Assembly: GCA_964385305.1 (NCBI GenBank)
Contig: CAYLOP010000144.1
Coordinates: 1-8,054 of the forward strand
Source: CAYLOP01 sp964385305
GTDB lineage: Bacteria > Chloroflexota > Anaerolineae > Anaerolineales > E44-bin32
Reading direction: 5' to 3'
DNA length: 8,054 nucleotides
Shown: piece after piece, positions 1-6,011 of the stretch
How the letters are laid out: each line of letters opens with the position of its first letter
Position numbering within the stretch: the first letter of the stretch is position 1
Notes under the pieces: model-generated
The model's input: the letters and a program-made list of their open reading frames with translations, nothing else
What the model was told of the DNA's origin: nothing
Database searches by the model: none
Made by a program: the position numbers and the translations under genes

Positions 1-1
1 T

Positions 2-76
2 CATGCCCTCGAGCGCTTACTGGAACTCGGCCAGGGTGAACCGCGATACATGATTAAAGCCTTCCGAGGGGGATGA
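2..76 (+). CDS. Possible C-terminal tail of an upstream gene (5' end outside window)
   Basis: The second plus-strand frame is open from the window edge to a TGA at 74-76 and reads HALERLLELGQGEPR followed by YMIKAFRGG. The amphipathic start (ALERLLEL) and basic end look like a real protein terminus, but 24 codons are too few to name a family. No coding sequence follows it on the plus strand until parA. The next gene is on the opposite strand, so the two would be convergent. A chance open frame at the window edge is the main alternative. Confidence 0.3.
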   Translation, partial: HALERLLELGQGEPRYMIKAFRGG

Positions 77-245
77 GAATGCAAGGCGCCTGTGGAAGGC
101 CAAGCGCAGGTTGAGGTCAAATTGATCTACCGCCGTGCCTACAAAGGAACTCATGGACCAAAAAGGTTGGGATTTTCCGGACATCGTGATGAAAAGCGAG
201 AGTTTGCGTCTTCCAATGTCGGTGTATGTCTATCCTAATAACGAT

Positions 246-272
246 GATGTCCCTTCTACTCGAAGGGACATC
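246..272 (+). terminator. Perfect 11-bp hairpin between convergent genes, possible terminator
   Basis: GATGTCCCTTC (246-256) is the exact reverse complement of GAAGGGACATC (262-272), leaving a five-base loop. On the plus strand it is followed by a modestly T-rich stretch (GCTTCATTTATT). It lies 52 bases past the stop of the minus-strand WD40 gene. It could end transcription from either side, but neither side has a clean U-tract, so efficiency is uncertain. The rest of 77-324 shows no convincing gene; the short GTG-started frame at 135-317 runs straight through this hairpin. Confidence 0.5.
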
Positions 273-324
273 GCTTCATTTATTAAATATCGAGGAGCTT
301 TCCGCCCATCTTGTTGATTTACTG

Positions 325-1548
325 CTACTCCAGCCCCCACAGGATGACGGTGTCGTCGTCGGATGATGAAGCGATCAGGCTGCCATCTGGCGAGAATGCC
401 ACGCTGGTAACCTCGCCGGCATGGTCCTTCAAGCTCGTAAGCAAGGTGCCTTCAGCTGCGTCCCAAAGCCGCACGCTTTGGTCCCTCGAGCCTGAGGCTA
501 GCAGCTCGCCTCCCGGCGAGAAATCCACACTGTTTACTCGATAGCTGTGGCCCTCGAATTGTTGAAGGAGATGCCCAGTCTCGGCGTTGATCGTCCAGAA
601 AGTTGCGCTGCTGGCGAAGGCAACCGCGAGCGATGTCTCGTCTGGTGAGAGGTCGATATCGCGCACCGTCATGTTGCCGCGCAAGAGTTCGGGGCTTGTG
701 AACCCCTCGATTTGGGTGGTATAGATGGAGCCGCCGCAGCAAGGCCGACCTTCGCCGGTGATGATGCGCTCGCCGTCCGATGTGAAGGCGAGCCCCCATG
801 AACCCACCGTGCCGCCTGCGTTCGGTACGCAGTTCGGTTGGACGATCGTGCGCCGCAGAATGCCGGTGTCTACCGTACGCAGCTCGACGTGGCAGAGCTG
901 ATCTGCCATGGCGAACAGTTTGCCATCCGGGGAGAACGCCACATCCAGCGTACGGCCGAAAAAGCTGCTGCTGATGGTCCTCACCAGGCTGCCGTCCGAC
1001 ATCTGCCAGATCCGGACCGTGCGATCGTTCGAGCCCGAAGCGAGTAGGGACCCGTCCGGGGAGAAGGCGACGGTTAGCACATGGTCGCTGTGACCCTTGA
1101 GTGTGCACCGCAAGCTCCCATCCACCACGTTCCATACCCGGACCGTGCCATCCGCCGAACTGGATGCCAGCAGGGTGTTGTCGGGCGAGAATGCCACATC
1201 GGTCACATCGTCTGTATGGCCGGTGAGCGTGAGCACGGGGGATAGTGCATCGACCGAGTCTAGATGGATGGTCTTACGCGCCGGGGAGGGAGATTCCGTC
1301 GGGGCCGGCACAGGCGATGGGGTGATGGCCGGTGTGTCGCTGGGGGCTGCGGTCGGTGCCGCAGGCAGGGTCGGGACGGGCGTTGGGGGAGCGCTGAGCG
1401 CCACGACAGGCGTCGGGGGGACTGGGCTTGCAGTACAGGCCGTGATCGTGAACGCTAGAAGCAGGGTTGTGATCCAACTAAGTTGGCTCCACCCTGGTCT
1501 TACAGGTTGTCCCTGTTGGTAAGTGAATCTTGAACCATTCTTTGTCAT
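325..1548 (-). CDS. WD40-repeat lipoprotein (seven-bladed beta-propeller)
   Basis: This encodes a 407-residue exported protein, probably a surface-anchored binding scaffold; ligand or partner is unknown. Residues 1-24 are polar, 25-37 are hydrophobic, and the lipobox ITAC places the lipid-modified Cys at 38. Residues 39-93 are a Pro/Thr/Ala-rich linker that would hold the propeller off the membrane. Seven WD-type blades fill residues ~106-407. Blades 1, 2, 6 and 7 are canonical (GH...VAFSPDG..LASGS.D.TVR.W). Blades 3-5 are divergent, and blade 4 carries a Cys-Cys pair. The protein ends right after blade 7 (DDTVILWGLE). The ATG at 1548 is preferred because GGAG sits six bases upstream and the signal peptide then has normal length. 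An in-frame GTG at 1590 would add 14 residues and also has a purine-rich stretch (GGAAGGG) before it. No enzymatic domain is visible. Confidence 0.9.
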   Translation of the reverse strand: MTKNGSRFTYQQGQPVRPGWSQLSWITTLLLAFTITACTASPVPPTPVVALSAPPTPVPTLPAAPTAAPSDTPAITPSPVPAPTESPSPARKTIHLDSVDALSPVLTLTGHTDDVTDVAFSPDNTLLASSSADGTVRVWNVVDGSLRCTLKGHSDHVLTVAFSPDGSLLASGSNDRTVRIWQMSDGSLVRTISSSFFGRTLDVAFSPDGKLFAMADQLCHVELRTVDTGILRRTIVQPNCVPNAGGTVGSWGLAFTSDGERIITGEGRPCCGGSIYTTQIEGFTSPELLRGNMTVRDIDLSPDETSLAVAFASSATFWTINAETGHLLQQFEGHSYRVNSVDFSPGGELLASGSRDQSVRLWDAAEGTLLTSLKDHAGEVTSVAFSPDGSLIASSSDDDTVILWGLE

Positions 1549-1604
1549 CTTAGACTCCAATAATACATAAATGCCAAACCAAGGTTGCACGAATGTGCCC
1601 TTCC

Positions 1605-1610
1605 ATTGTA
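1605..1610 (-). promoter_or_regulatory. Possible -10 element for the WD40 lipoprotein gene
   Basis: The minus strand reads TACAAT here, one base from the TATAAT consensus. It would start transcription about 50 bases before the ATG at 1548 and only a few bases before the alternative GTG at 1590, so it favours the ATG. No convincing -35 hexamer is found at 16-18 bases, so this is a weak call. Confidence 0.25.
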
Positions 1611-1617
1611 TCGCATA

Positions 1618-1704
1618 TCATTCATAGCGCAGCGCTTCAACAGGTTGAAGATCAGCCGCGCGCCGGGCAAGTGAATGCGAACCTGCTGCTCGGCACGCGA
1701 AAAG
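1618..1704 (-). pseudogene. C-terminal relic of a MacB/FtsX-type ABC transporter permease
   Basis: Read on the minus strand, this stretch ends ARRAADLQPVEALRYE followed by TGA (1620-1618). That closely matches the conserved end of MacB/FtsX-family permeases (RAARLDPVEALRYE-type), where the last transmembrane helix leads into a short basic cytoplasmic tail. Upstream in the same frame the similarity is lost (LFACRAAGSHSL) and a stop (TAA, 1707-1705) closes the frame, so only about 28 codons remain. The parA gene starts on the other strand 138 bases further on, leaving no room for the ~350-residue body. The relic ends 69 bases before the WD40 gene on the same strand, so the two were once neighbours. 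The family assignment rests on the tail motif alone. Confidence 0.55.
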
Positions 1705-1842
1705 TTAATAGCAGGAGGTCGGAAGGGTCCAGCAGAGATGGGTCGACAATCCGCAGAAGAAAGGTGCCATACGCGACTTCCTCTGGTCTCTGAATAATAG
1801 TTGACTGTATACTAGTGCAAGGGCGTTCTTGGTAAATTTCTC

Positions 1843-2652
1843 ATGAGTGATCATGTGAGCATCGTAGCCATTGCGAATCAGAAAGATGGGGTGGGTAAGA
1901 CCACGACAGCCGGCACGCTCGGGCATGGCCTCGCCATGCGGGGGTACAAGGTCCTTCTCGTTGATCTCGATCCACAAGGACACATCGCCGAATCCCTGGG
2001 ACTGGAGATAGCACCCGGTCTGCACGATCTGCTCGTGGAGGGGCACGAGCTTGGACGCGTTGTCGTCCCGGTGCGTGATCAGCTCTATGCTGTTTTGGGG
2101 AATAAAACGACGGAGCGAGCGAAGCGGTTTCTAGCCTCCGAGCCCTTTAGCCACAAATCGCTGAAGAAGGCGCTCAACGGTGCGCCCTATGATGTGATCC
2201 TGCTGGACTGCGCGCCATCTTTCGATATCCTGCATATCGCAGCGTTGGTCGCGAGCGATTATCTCATGGTGCCGACCAAGCTGGAGCACCTCGCTGCCGA
2301 TGGCTTGAACGAGCTGCTGATCTCGGCGGCGCAGTTGCGGGAGGAGGGGGAGAGTGTGGTGCAACTCGTGTGCGTTCTGCCGACGTTCTTCGAGCGTGTC
2401 ACGCGTGAGACAACCGAGCAGCTGAGGTTGTTGGTCGAGCAGTTTGGCGGGTATGTCTGGCCGCCAATCCCCAGTGACATACGCGTGCGGGAGGCCTCTT
2501 CATACGGAAAGACAATATGGGAATACACGCGCCAATCGACATCCCTTCAGGGCTATTCCAGCGGGGATGATTCTGTACCGATCGGGGGTTACATCAACGC
2601 GATGGTGCGCCTCATCGATCAGCTTGAACTTGAGGAATCCGAAGATGTCTAA
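1843..2652 (+). CDS. parA: ParA/Soj-family partition ATPase
   Basis: A 269-residue member of the deviant-Walker-A P-loop ATPase family that moves or positions DNA or protein cargo by ATP-driven dimerisation on nonspecific DNA. The P-loop at residues 14-21 is KDGVGKTT, with signature Lys14 and catalytic-site Lys19 intact but Asp15 where the family normally has Gly (KGGVGKTT). Walker A' is DLDPQGH (41-47). Walker B is DVILLDCAPS (117-126) with Asp122. VPTKLEHLAADGLNELL (143-159) and PSDIRVREASSYGKTIWEY (210-228) match the conserved C-terminal half. There is no N-terminal helix-turn-helix, so it resembles Soj or type Ib plasmid ParA rather than P1 ParA. The start has only a weak ribosome site; a TATACT at 1808-1813 could be a -10 but lacks a -35. 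The next gene overlaps its end by eight bases, which implies translational coupling. Confidence 0.93.
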   Translation: MSDHVSIVAIANQKDGVGKTTTAGTLGHGLAMRGYKVLLVDLDPQGHIAESLGLEIAPGLHDLLVEGHELGRVVVPVRDQLYAVLGNKTTERAKRFLASEPFSHKSLKKALNGAPYDVILLDCAPSFDILHIAALVASDYLMVPTKLEHLAADGLNELLISAAQLREEGESVVQLVCVLPTFFERVTRETTEQLRLLVEQFGGYVWPPIPSDIRVREASSYGKTIWEYTRQSTSLQGYSSGDDSVPIGGYINAMVRLIDQLELEESEDV

Positions 2653-3025
2653 AAGAGAGACTCGCCGAAAAGCCATCGACCCCCAAACGCGTGACCTGCT
2701 CGACCAGCTCACACAGCGCGATGAGCGAAGGTCGATGAGTGCAAAGGAACGCAGGGATCGTGACAAGACCAAAGCTCGTCTGCGGCGCCGCGTCAATTGG
2801 GATCTTCCCACGACGATTAAAGATCGCATCAAAGCCATTGCGAAGGAGGAGCGTATCCCGGAGAGCCAAATCGCGGCCTGGCTGCTGGCACGCGCGCTGG
2901 AAGATTTGGGTGAGGATCGAGCCGCGCGGCGTGAGAAGCTGGATCCCTTCAAGGAGGTCTCCGAGAGCCCGCGTTATGAGTGGAACCTTCGCCTGGAGCC
3001 GGTCGACCCGCATCGCAAGGAATAG
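2645..3025 (+). CDS. Small basic protein with ribbon-helix-helix-like segment, putative ParA partner
   Basis: A 126-residue, highly charged protein starting inside the last codons of parA (8-base overlap), with GAGGAA seven bases before its ATG. Residues 1-47 are rich in Arg, Lys, Asp and Glu and probably flexible or helical. Residues ~48-88 read as a short beta-strand (RRVNWDLP), then a helix (TTIKDRIKAIAKEER), a turn and a second helix (ESQIAAWLLARALEDL). This is the layout of CopG/Arc/MetJ-type ribbon-helix-helix DNA-binding domains. In type Ib partition systems the second gene (ParG, omega) is a small RHH protein that binds the centromere and represses its own operon. By analogy this would be the centromere-binding or regulatory partner. 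The fold and the partner role are inferences from sequence pattern and gene order. The C-terminal ~35 residues are unassigned. Confidence 0.8.
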   Translation: MSKRETRRKAIDPQTRDLLDQLTQRDERRSMSAKERRDRDKTKARLRRRVNWDLPTTIKDRIKAIAKEERIPESQIAAWLLARALEDLGEDRAARREKLDPFKEVSESPRYEWNLRLEPVDPHRKE

Positions 3026-3047
3026 AGTTTATTCGCCAGTACCGCAG

Positions 3048-3092
3048 CCAAAGGGCGCCCCTGTTTCGAAATGGAGGGGCGCCCTTGGTTTT
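3048..3092 (+). terminator. Intrinsic terminator of the parA cassette
   Basis: AAGGGCGCCCCT (3051-3062) pairs perfectly with AGGGGCGCCCTT (3075-3086). Allowing one bulged A, the stem extends by CC/GG at 3048-3049 and 3087-3088. TTTT follows at 3089-3092. It starts about 23 bases after the stop of the RHH gene. The 12-base loop itself contains TTTCGAAA, which could form a small inner stem. Confidence 0.85.
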
Positions 3093-3237
3093 GCCCAGGG
3101 ACGCCCCAAGATTGTTGAAAGTTTTATTTGGGATGGAACCTTGCGGACGACTTCCACGAGGATGTTCCAGATACTCTCCTTTACGCGTAAATTAATAGCT
3201 GCGGATTGGGGAAATGGAATCACAGATCCACATCAAC
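3093..3237. other. Noncoding stretch after the parA terminator, with a 12-bp palindrome
   Basis: No supported gene lies between the parA terminator and the repeat copy that follows. The long frame that crosses here on the plus strand begins inside the RHH gene and passes through the terminator and the repeat, so it is not believable. The only structured element is TTTACGCGTAAA (3180-3191), a perfect palindrome followed by ATTAAT; it could be an operator or partition site, but a single copy is weak evidence. Confidence 0.4.
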
Positions 3238-3320
3238 CTGGTCGATGGATGATTGCTGGGTTGAAAGGGGCATTCGCAACGGGAATCGAGATTCCTCGTG
3301 GCTGCGCGACTTGGATTGAC
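3238..3320 (+). repeat. Interspersed repeat, copy A
   Basis: The first 58 bases (3238-3295) match 6370-6427 without gaps at 52 of 58 positions, by my hand alignment. Both share the core ACGGGAATCGAGATTCC. Past the core the two copies share only GGCTG and scattered bases. No palindromic GACGCCCC module follows this copy, unlike the two copies near 6231 and 6370. It is noncoding, in the same orientation as the others, and sits between the parA terminator and the aor operon promoter region. Confidence 0.85.
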
Positions 3321-3365
3321 GCTCTTCGATTTTCCCGTCAACAACTAGTAATCGACCCCAGAATT

Positions 3366-3374
3366 TGCTATCAT
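3366..3374 (+). promoter_or_regulatory. Possible extended -10 promoter for the aor operon leader
   Basis: TGCTATCAT matches the extended -10 form TGnTATAAT at all but one position (C for A). No -35 hexamer sits at 17 bases, which extended -10 promoters can tolerate. Transcription would start near 3381, giving a leader of roughly 150 bases before the first MoaD-like gene, with an intrinsic terminator inside it. Confidence 0.35.
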
Positions 3375-3466
3375 AAAGACAGATTCTTGATGCGCACCTT
3401 TGCCCGCTCGCACCTGCTACACCGGTATATGCTGAAGGGCGACCGTCGGTGGAGGAAAAGTAGACT

Positions 3467-3500
3467 GCGTTATGTCAAATTGACATAACGCTTTTTGTTT
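3467..3500 (+). terminator. Strong intrinsic terminator in the leader of the aor operon
   Basis: GCGTTATGTCAA (3467-3478) is the exact reverse complement of TTGACATAACGC (3480-3491), with one base between them, so the real loop is three to five bases. A run of five T, then G and three T, follows at 3492-3500. It ends only 30 bases before the ATG at 3531 and lies ~95 bases after a possible promoter. It should block most read-through into the operon. It is therefore either a conditional attenuator, the end of a short independent RNA from ~3381, or a terminator for distant upstream transcription with the operon promoter hidden in the last 30 bases. Confidence 0.8.
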
Positions 3501-3522
3501 GCCAAATCCTATAAACGGAAAC

Positions 3523-3528
3523 AGGAGG
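3523..3528 (+). promoter_or_regulatory. Shine-Dalgarno with unusually short spacing
   Basis: AGGAGG is a full-consensus ribosome site, but only two bases separate it from the ATG at 3531, against the usual five to nine. The same AGGAGG before the oxidoreductase gene is spaced normally at six. The close spacing may lower translation of the first gene relative to the second. No better in-frame start is seen downstream that would keep the first beta-strand. Confidence 0.5.
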
Positions 3529-3530
3529 AT

Positions 3531-3893
3531 ATGAAAGAGATTACAGTAGATGTGGCCTTATATGGACCGGTAGCGCGCTGTGTTGGTAAGAAGCATCTCG
3601 CACAGATGACGGTACAGCTCAAGGAAGGTACGACCTTGGGTGAGTTGATAGAGCGTTGGGGGATCGAGAAGGGTGACACGGGCTACATTTTCGCCAATGC
3701 TGTCTTGTGCGATGTCCCGGGGATGAATGCCAGCCACGATCTTCTTCTCCAGGACGGCGATCACGTCGGTATCTTTTCCCGTGTGCACATGTGGCCTTAC
3801 CAATACCGTGATGGCGTTCCTATGACGGCGTCGTTGAAACGAGCTCTTCGAGCGAAGGGGGCGATTCACCACTCTTATAGATCGCTGGAATAG
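3531..3893 (+). CDS. MoaD/ThiS-like beta-grasp protein with C-terminal extension, no Gly-Gly
   Basis: A 120-residue protein. Residues ~1-85 look like a ubiquitin-like beta-grasp fold: strand VDVALYGPVAR, strand MTVQLKEGTTLGELIERWGI, then IFANAVLCDV and LLQDGDHVGIFS. Lining up the shared DGD motif with the canonical MoaD at 5714-5953 puts that protein's terminal Gly-Gly opposite Met87-Trp88 here. Instead of ending, this protein runs on for about 32 residues (MWPYQYRDGVPMTA, a basic helix SLKRALRAKG, then AIHHSYRSLE). Without a C-terminal Gly-Gly it cannot be adenylated and thiocarboxylated in the usual way, unless processed. It is the first gene of the operon, 45 bases before the oxidoreductase. 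Plausible roles are chaperone, subunit or cofactor-insertion factor for that enzyme; none is demonstrated. The His-His in the extension could bind a metal. Confidence 0.8.
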   Translation: MKEITVDVALYGPVARCVGKKHLAQMTVQLKEGTTLGELIERWGIEKGDTGYIFANAVLCDVPGMNASHDLLLQDGDHVGIFSRVHMWPYQYRDGVPMTASLKRALRAKGAIHHSYRSLE

Positions 3894-3938
3894 GTATTGC
3901 AGAAGTAACCAGACCGACTGAACAACAGGAGGATTGCT

Positions 3939-5708
3939 ATGACAAAGAAGATACTTCGCATCAACATGACCGACCTGGATTTTACCTATGAGGACATGCC
4001 AGAGAAGTGGGCTCGTTGGGCAGGAAGAGGTTTGACCTCCGCGATCACGTTCGAGGAGGTGGAACCCACCTGCCACCCGTTGGGCCCGAATAACAAATTG
4101 ACCATCGCGCCGGGTTGGGTGACGGGAACACCCGCCGCACCCAGCAGCGGACGGACATCCTTCGGCGGAAAAAGCCCGCTGACCGGGACCATCAAGGAAT
4201 CCAACGCCGGTGGCCTTTCCGGGCAGAAGATCGCCAAGCTGGGTCTTGCTGCAATCATCCTGGAGGGAGAACCGAAGGAGGATGCGTGGTACACCCTTGT
4301 GATCACGAAGGACGGCGTAGCGTTCAAGGACGCTGCAGAATTGATGGGCAAGGGGATGTACGAGGTCGATGAGATCCTGTGGAAGACCTACCCCGATACC
4401 GCCGTTATCGGTATCGGCCCGGTCGGGGAGTTGAAACTCTCCAATGCCGGCATCTCCGTGAACGATGTCGAGAACCGCCCCGGCCGCTATGCCGGACGTG
4501 GCGGCATGGGTGCCGTGATGGGCGCACGCGGCGTGAAAGCCATCGTGATCGACGACACGGATGGCCCGGGTGTGGACATTGTCGACAAGGCGTTGTTTGA
4601 GGTCGGACGTAAGAAGCTGACGGACGCGATCCTCGAACATGACATCACAAAGAAGGACGGCGCGCTGCAAGGCTACGGCACAGCGGTCTTGGTGAACATC
4701 ATCAACGAAGCCGGCGGTCTGCCCACCCGCAATTTTAGCTCGGGCCAGTTCGAGGGCGCGGCCAATATCTCGGGCGAGAAGATTGCCGAGGTGGTCGAGG
4801 AACGCTGCCCGGATGACGGCAAGGAGGGAGCCGTCGGTCACAACTGCCACCCCGGCTGCATCATCAAATGCTCCAACATCTACCCCGACGAAGATGGCAA
4901 ACACCTGGTATCCTGCGTCGAATATGAGACGGCCTGGGCGCTCGGCGCGAACTGCGGCATCGACGACCTCGATATCGTGGCGCGCATGACTCGGGCGTGC
5001 AACGACCTCGGATTGGACACGATCGAAGCAGGCAACTCTATCGCCATCGCCATGGAAGGCGGCCTGCTCGAATTCGGCGATGGTGAAGGCGCCTTGAAAC
5101 TGTTCGACGAGATCGAGAAGGGCACGCCGCTGGGCCGCATCCTGGGGCAGGGCGTGGAAGCGACGGCGAAAGCCTTCGGAGTCCACCGGGTCCCGACCGT
5201 AAAGGGGCAGTCGATGCCGGCCTACGAACCGCGCGCCATCAAGGGTATCGGCGTGACCTACGCCACTAGCACTATGGGGGCCGATCACACCGCCGGATAC
5301 ACCATCGCTCCAGAGAACCTTGGCGTCGGTGGCAAGGTCGATCCGCTTTCCGATGAGGGCAAGGGTGAGCTCTCGCTCACCTTCCAGGCTGCGACAGCTT
5401 TCATCGACAGCACGGGCTACTGCCTGTTCATCGCCTTCCCGATCCTGGACATCGCGGATGGCTGGGCCGGGATGGCCGAGACGGTCGCGGGCGTCACCGG
5501 CATGCCAGTCACCGGCGATGACGTGATCCCCATGGGCAAGGAGATTCTCAAGATGGAGCGCCTGTACAACGAGCGGGCAGGCTTCACAGCAGCAGATGAC
5601 CGACCGCCCGAGTTCATGCGCTATGAGAAGTTGCCCCCACACAATGTGGTGTGGACGGTGACGGACGAGGAGCTCGACAAGGTCTACGACTGGGTGCATG
5701 ACGAATAG
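3939..5708 (+). CDS. aor: Aldehyde:ferredoxin oxidoreductase (tungsten/molybdopterin enzyme)
   Basis: A 589-residue protein, within the usual ~600-residue size of the AOR family, which oxidises aldehydes to carboxylic acids in the cytoplasm with ferredoxin as acceptor. The N-terminal pterin-binding domain is clear: SSGRTSFGGKSPLTGTIKES (69-88), IGIGPVGELKLSNAGI (157-172) and GRYAGRGGMGAVMGARGVKA (182-201). The [4Fe-4S] ligands are probably Cys303, Cys307, Cys311 (CHPGCIIKC) and Cys495 (DSTGYCLF). The first three are spaced C-x3-C-x3-C rather than the C-x2-C-x3-C of Pyrococcus furiosus AOR. VEYETAWALGANCGIDD (327-343) and MPAYEPRAIKGIGVTYATST (426-445), followed by GADH with His450, match the active-site domains. 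AGGAGG lies six bases before the ATG. It follows one MoaD-like gene and precedes another by five bases. Substrate cannot be read from sequence, and tungsten rather than molybdenum is assumed from the family. Confidence 0.95.
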   Translation: MTKKILRINMTDLDFTYEDMPEKWARWAGRGLTSAITFEEVEPTCHPLGPNNKLTIAPGWVTGTPAAPSSGRTSFGGKSPLTGTIKESNAGGLSGQKIAKLGLAAIILEGEPKEDAWYTLVITKDGVAFKDAAELMGKGMYEVDEILWKTYPDTAVIGIGPVGELKLSNAGISVNDVENRPGRYAGRGGMGAVMGARGVKAIVIDDTDGPGVDIVDKALFEVGRKKLTDAILEHDITKKDGALQGYGTAVLVNIINEAGGLPTRNFSSGQFEGAANISGEKIAEVVEERCPDDGKEGAVGHNCHPGCIIKCSNIYPDEDGKHLVSCVEYETAWALGANCGIDDLDIVARMTRACNDLGLDTIEAGNSIAIAMEGGLLEFGDGEGALKLFDEIEKGTPLGRILGQGVEATAKAFGVHRVPTVKGQSMPAYEPRAIKGIGVTYATSTMGADHTAGYTIAPENLGVGGKVDPLSDEGKGELSLTFQAATAFIDSTGYCLFIAFPILDIADGWAGMAETVAGVTGMPVTGDDVIPMGKEILKMERLYNERAGFTAADDRPPEFMRYEKLPPHNVVWTVTDEELDKVYDWVHDE

Positions 5709-5713
5709 CGAAT

Positions 5714-5953
5714 ATGCAGGTCGAGGTGGTTGTCTTTGCGACGCTGCGTCGCTATATGTCTGATTTAAAGATCGGTGATAGTCTCTGGATCGAGATCGCG
5801 CTTGGCGCAACGTTCGCGGACATACGCGATCGGTTGGGTTTGCCGCCGGAGGAGGTGAAGATCGTGATGTGCAACAGCCTCCAGGTGGAGCTCACCGACG
5901 TGGCGCAAGACGGCGACCGGATCGCCTACATCCCGGCCGTCGCAGGGGGGTGA
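5714..5953 (+). CDS. moaD: MoaD-family sulfur-carrier protein (molybdopterin synthase small subunit type)
   Basis: A 79-residue beta-grasp protein ending DGDRIAYIPAVAGG, with the terminal Gly78-Gly79 that is adenylated and converted to a thiocarboxylate to donate sulfur for the pterin dithiolene. Length and ending are typical of MoaD. It starts five bases after the oxidoreductase stop, without a clear ribosome site of its own, which suggests translational coupling. MoaD-like genes beside aor genes are common and thought to serve pterin cofactor formation for the enzyme. No MoaE or MoeB homologue is in the window, so partners must be encoded elsewhere. Confidence 0.9.
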   Translation: MQVEVVVFATLRRYMSDLKIGDSLWIEIALGATFADIRDRLGLPPEEVKIVMCNSLQVELTDVAQDGDRIAYIPAVAGG

Positions 5954-6011
5954 TGCCTGCGCTTCTAGGGGATGGTAGGTCTGTTAGAGTCTAGGATCAG
6001 GCATATGTAAT

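Noticed and set aside
135..317. 60-codon plus-strand frame with a GTG start
   Set aside because: It has no clear ribosome site, runs through the 246-272 hairpin and has no recognisable family; noncoding is more likely.
1593..1793. 66-codon plus-strand frame upstream of parA
   Set aside because: It is antisense to the permease relic, whose minus-strand tail motif explains this sequence better.
1795..1813. TTGACT (1801-1806) and TATACT (1808-1813) as a promoter for parA
   Set aside because: The two hexamers are adjacent rather than ~17 bases apart, so they cannot form one promoter; TATACT alone is too weak to list.
2739..3488. 249-codon plus-strand frame overlapping the RHH gene and running to the leader terminator
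   Set aside because: It begins inside the RHH gene in another frame, crosses the parA terminator and repeat copy A, and has no family resemblance.
3558..5810. 750-codon open frame on the minus strand opposite the aldehyde:ferredoxin oxidoreductase
   Set aside because: The plus-strand frame has clear AOR motifs and proper start signals. The antisense frame is low in recognisable motifs, rich in Arg/Asp/His as expected from antisense GC-rich codons, and covers three plus-strand genes.
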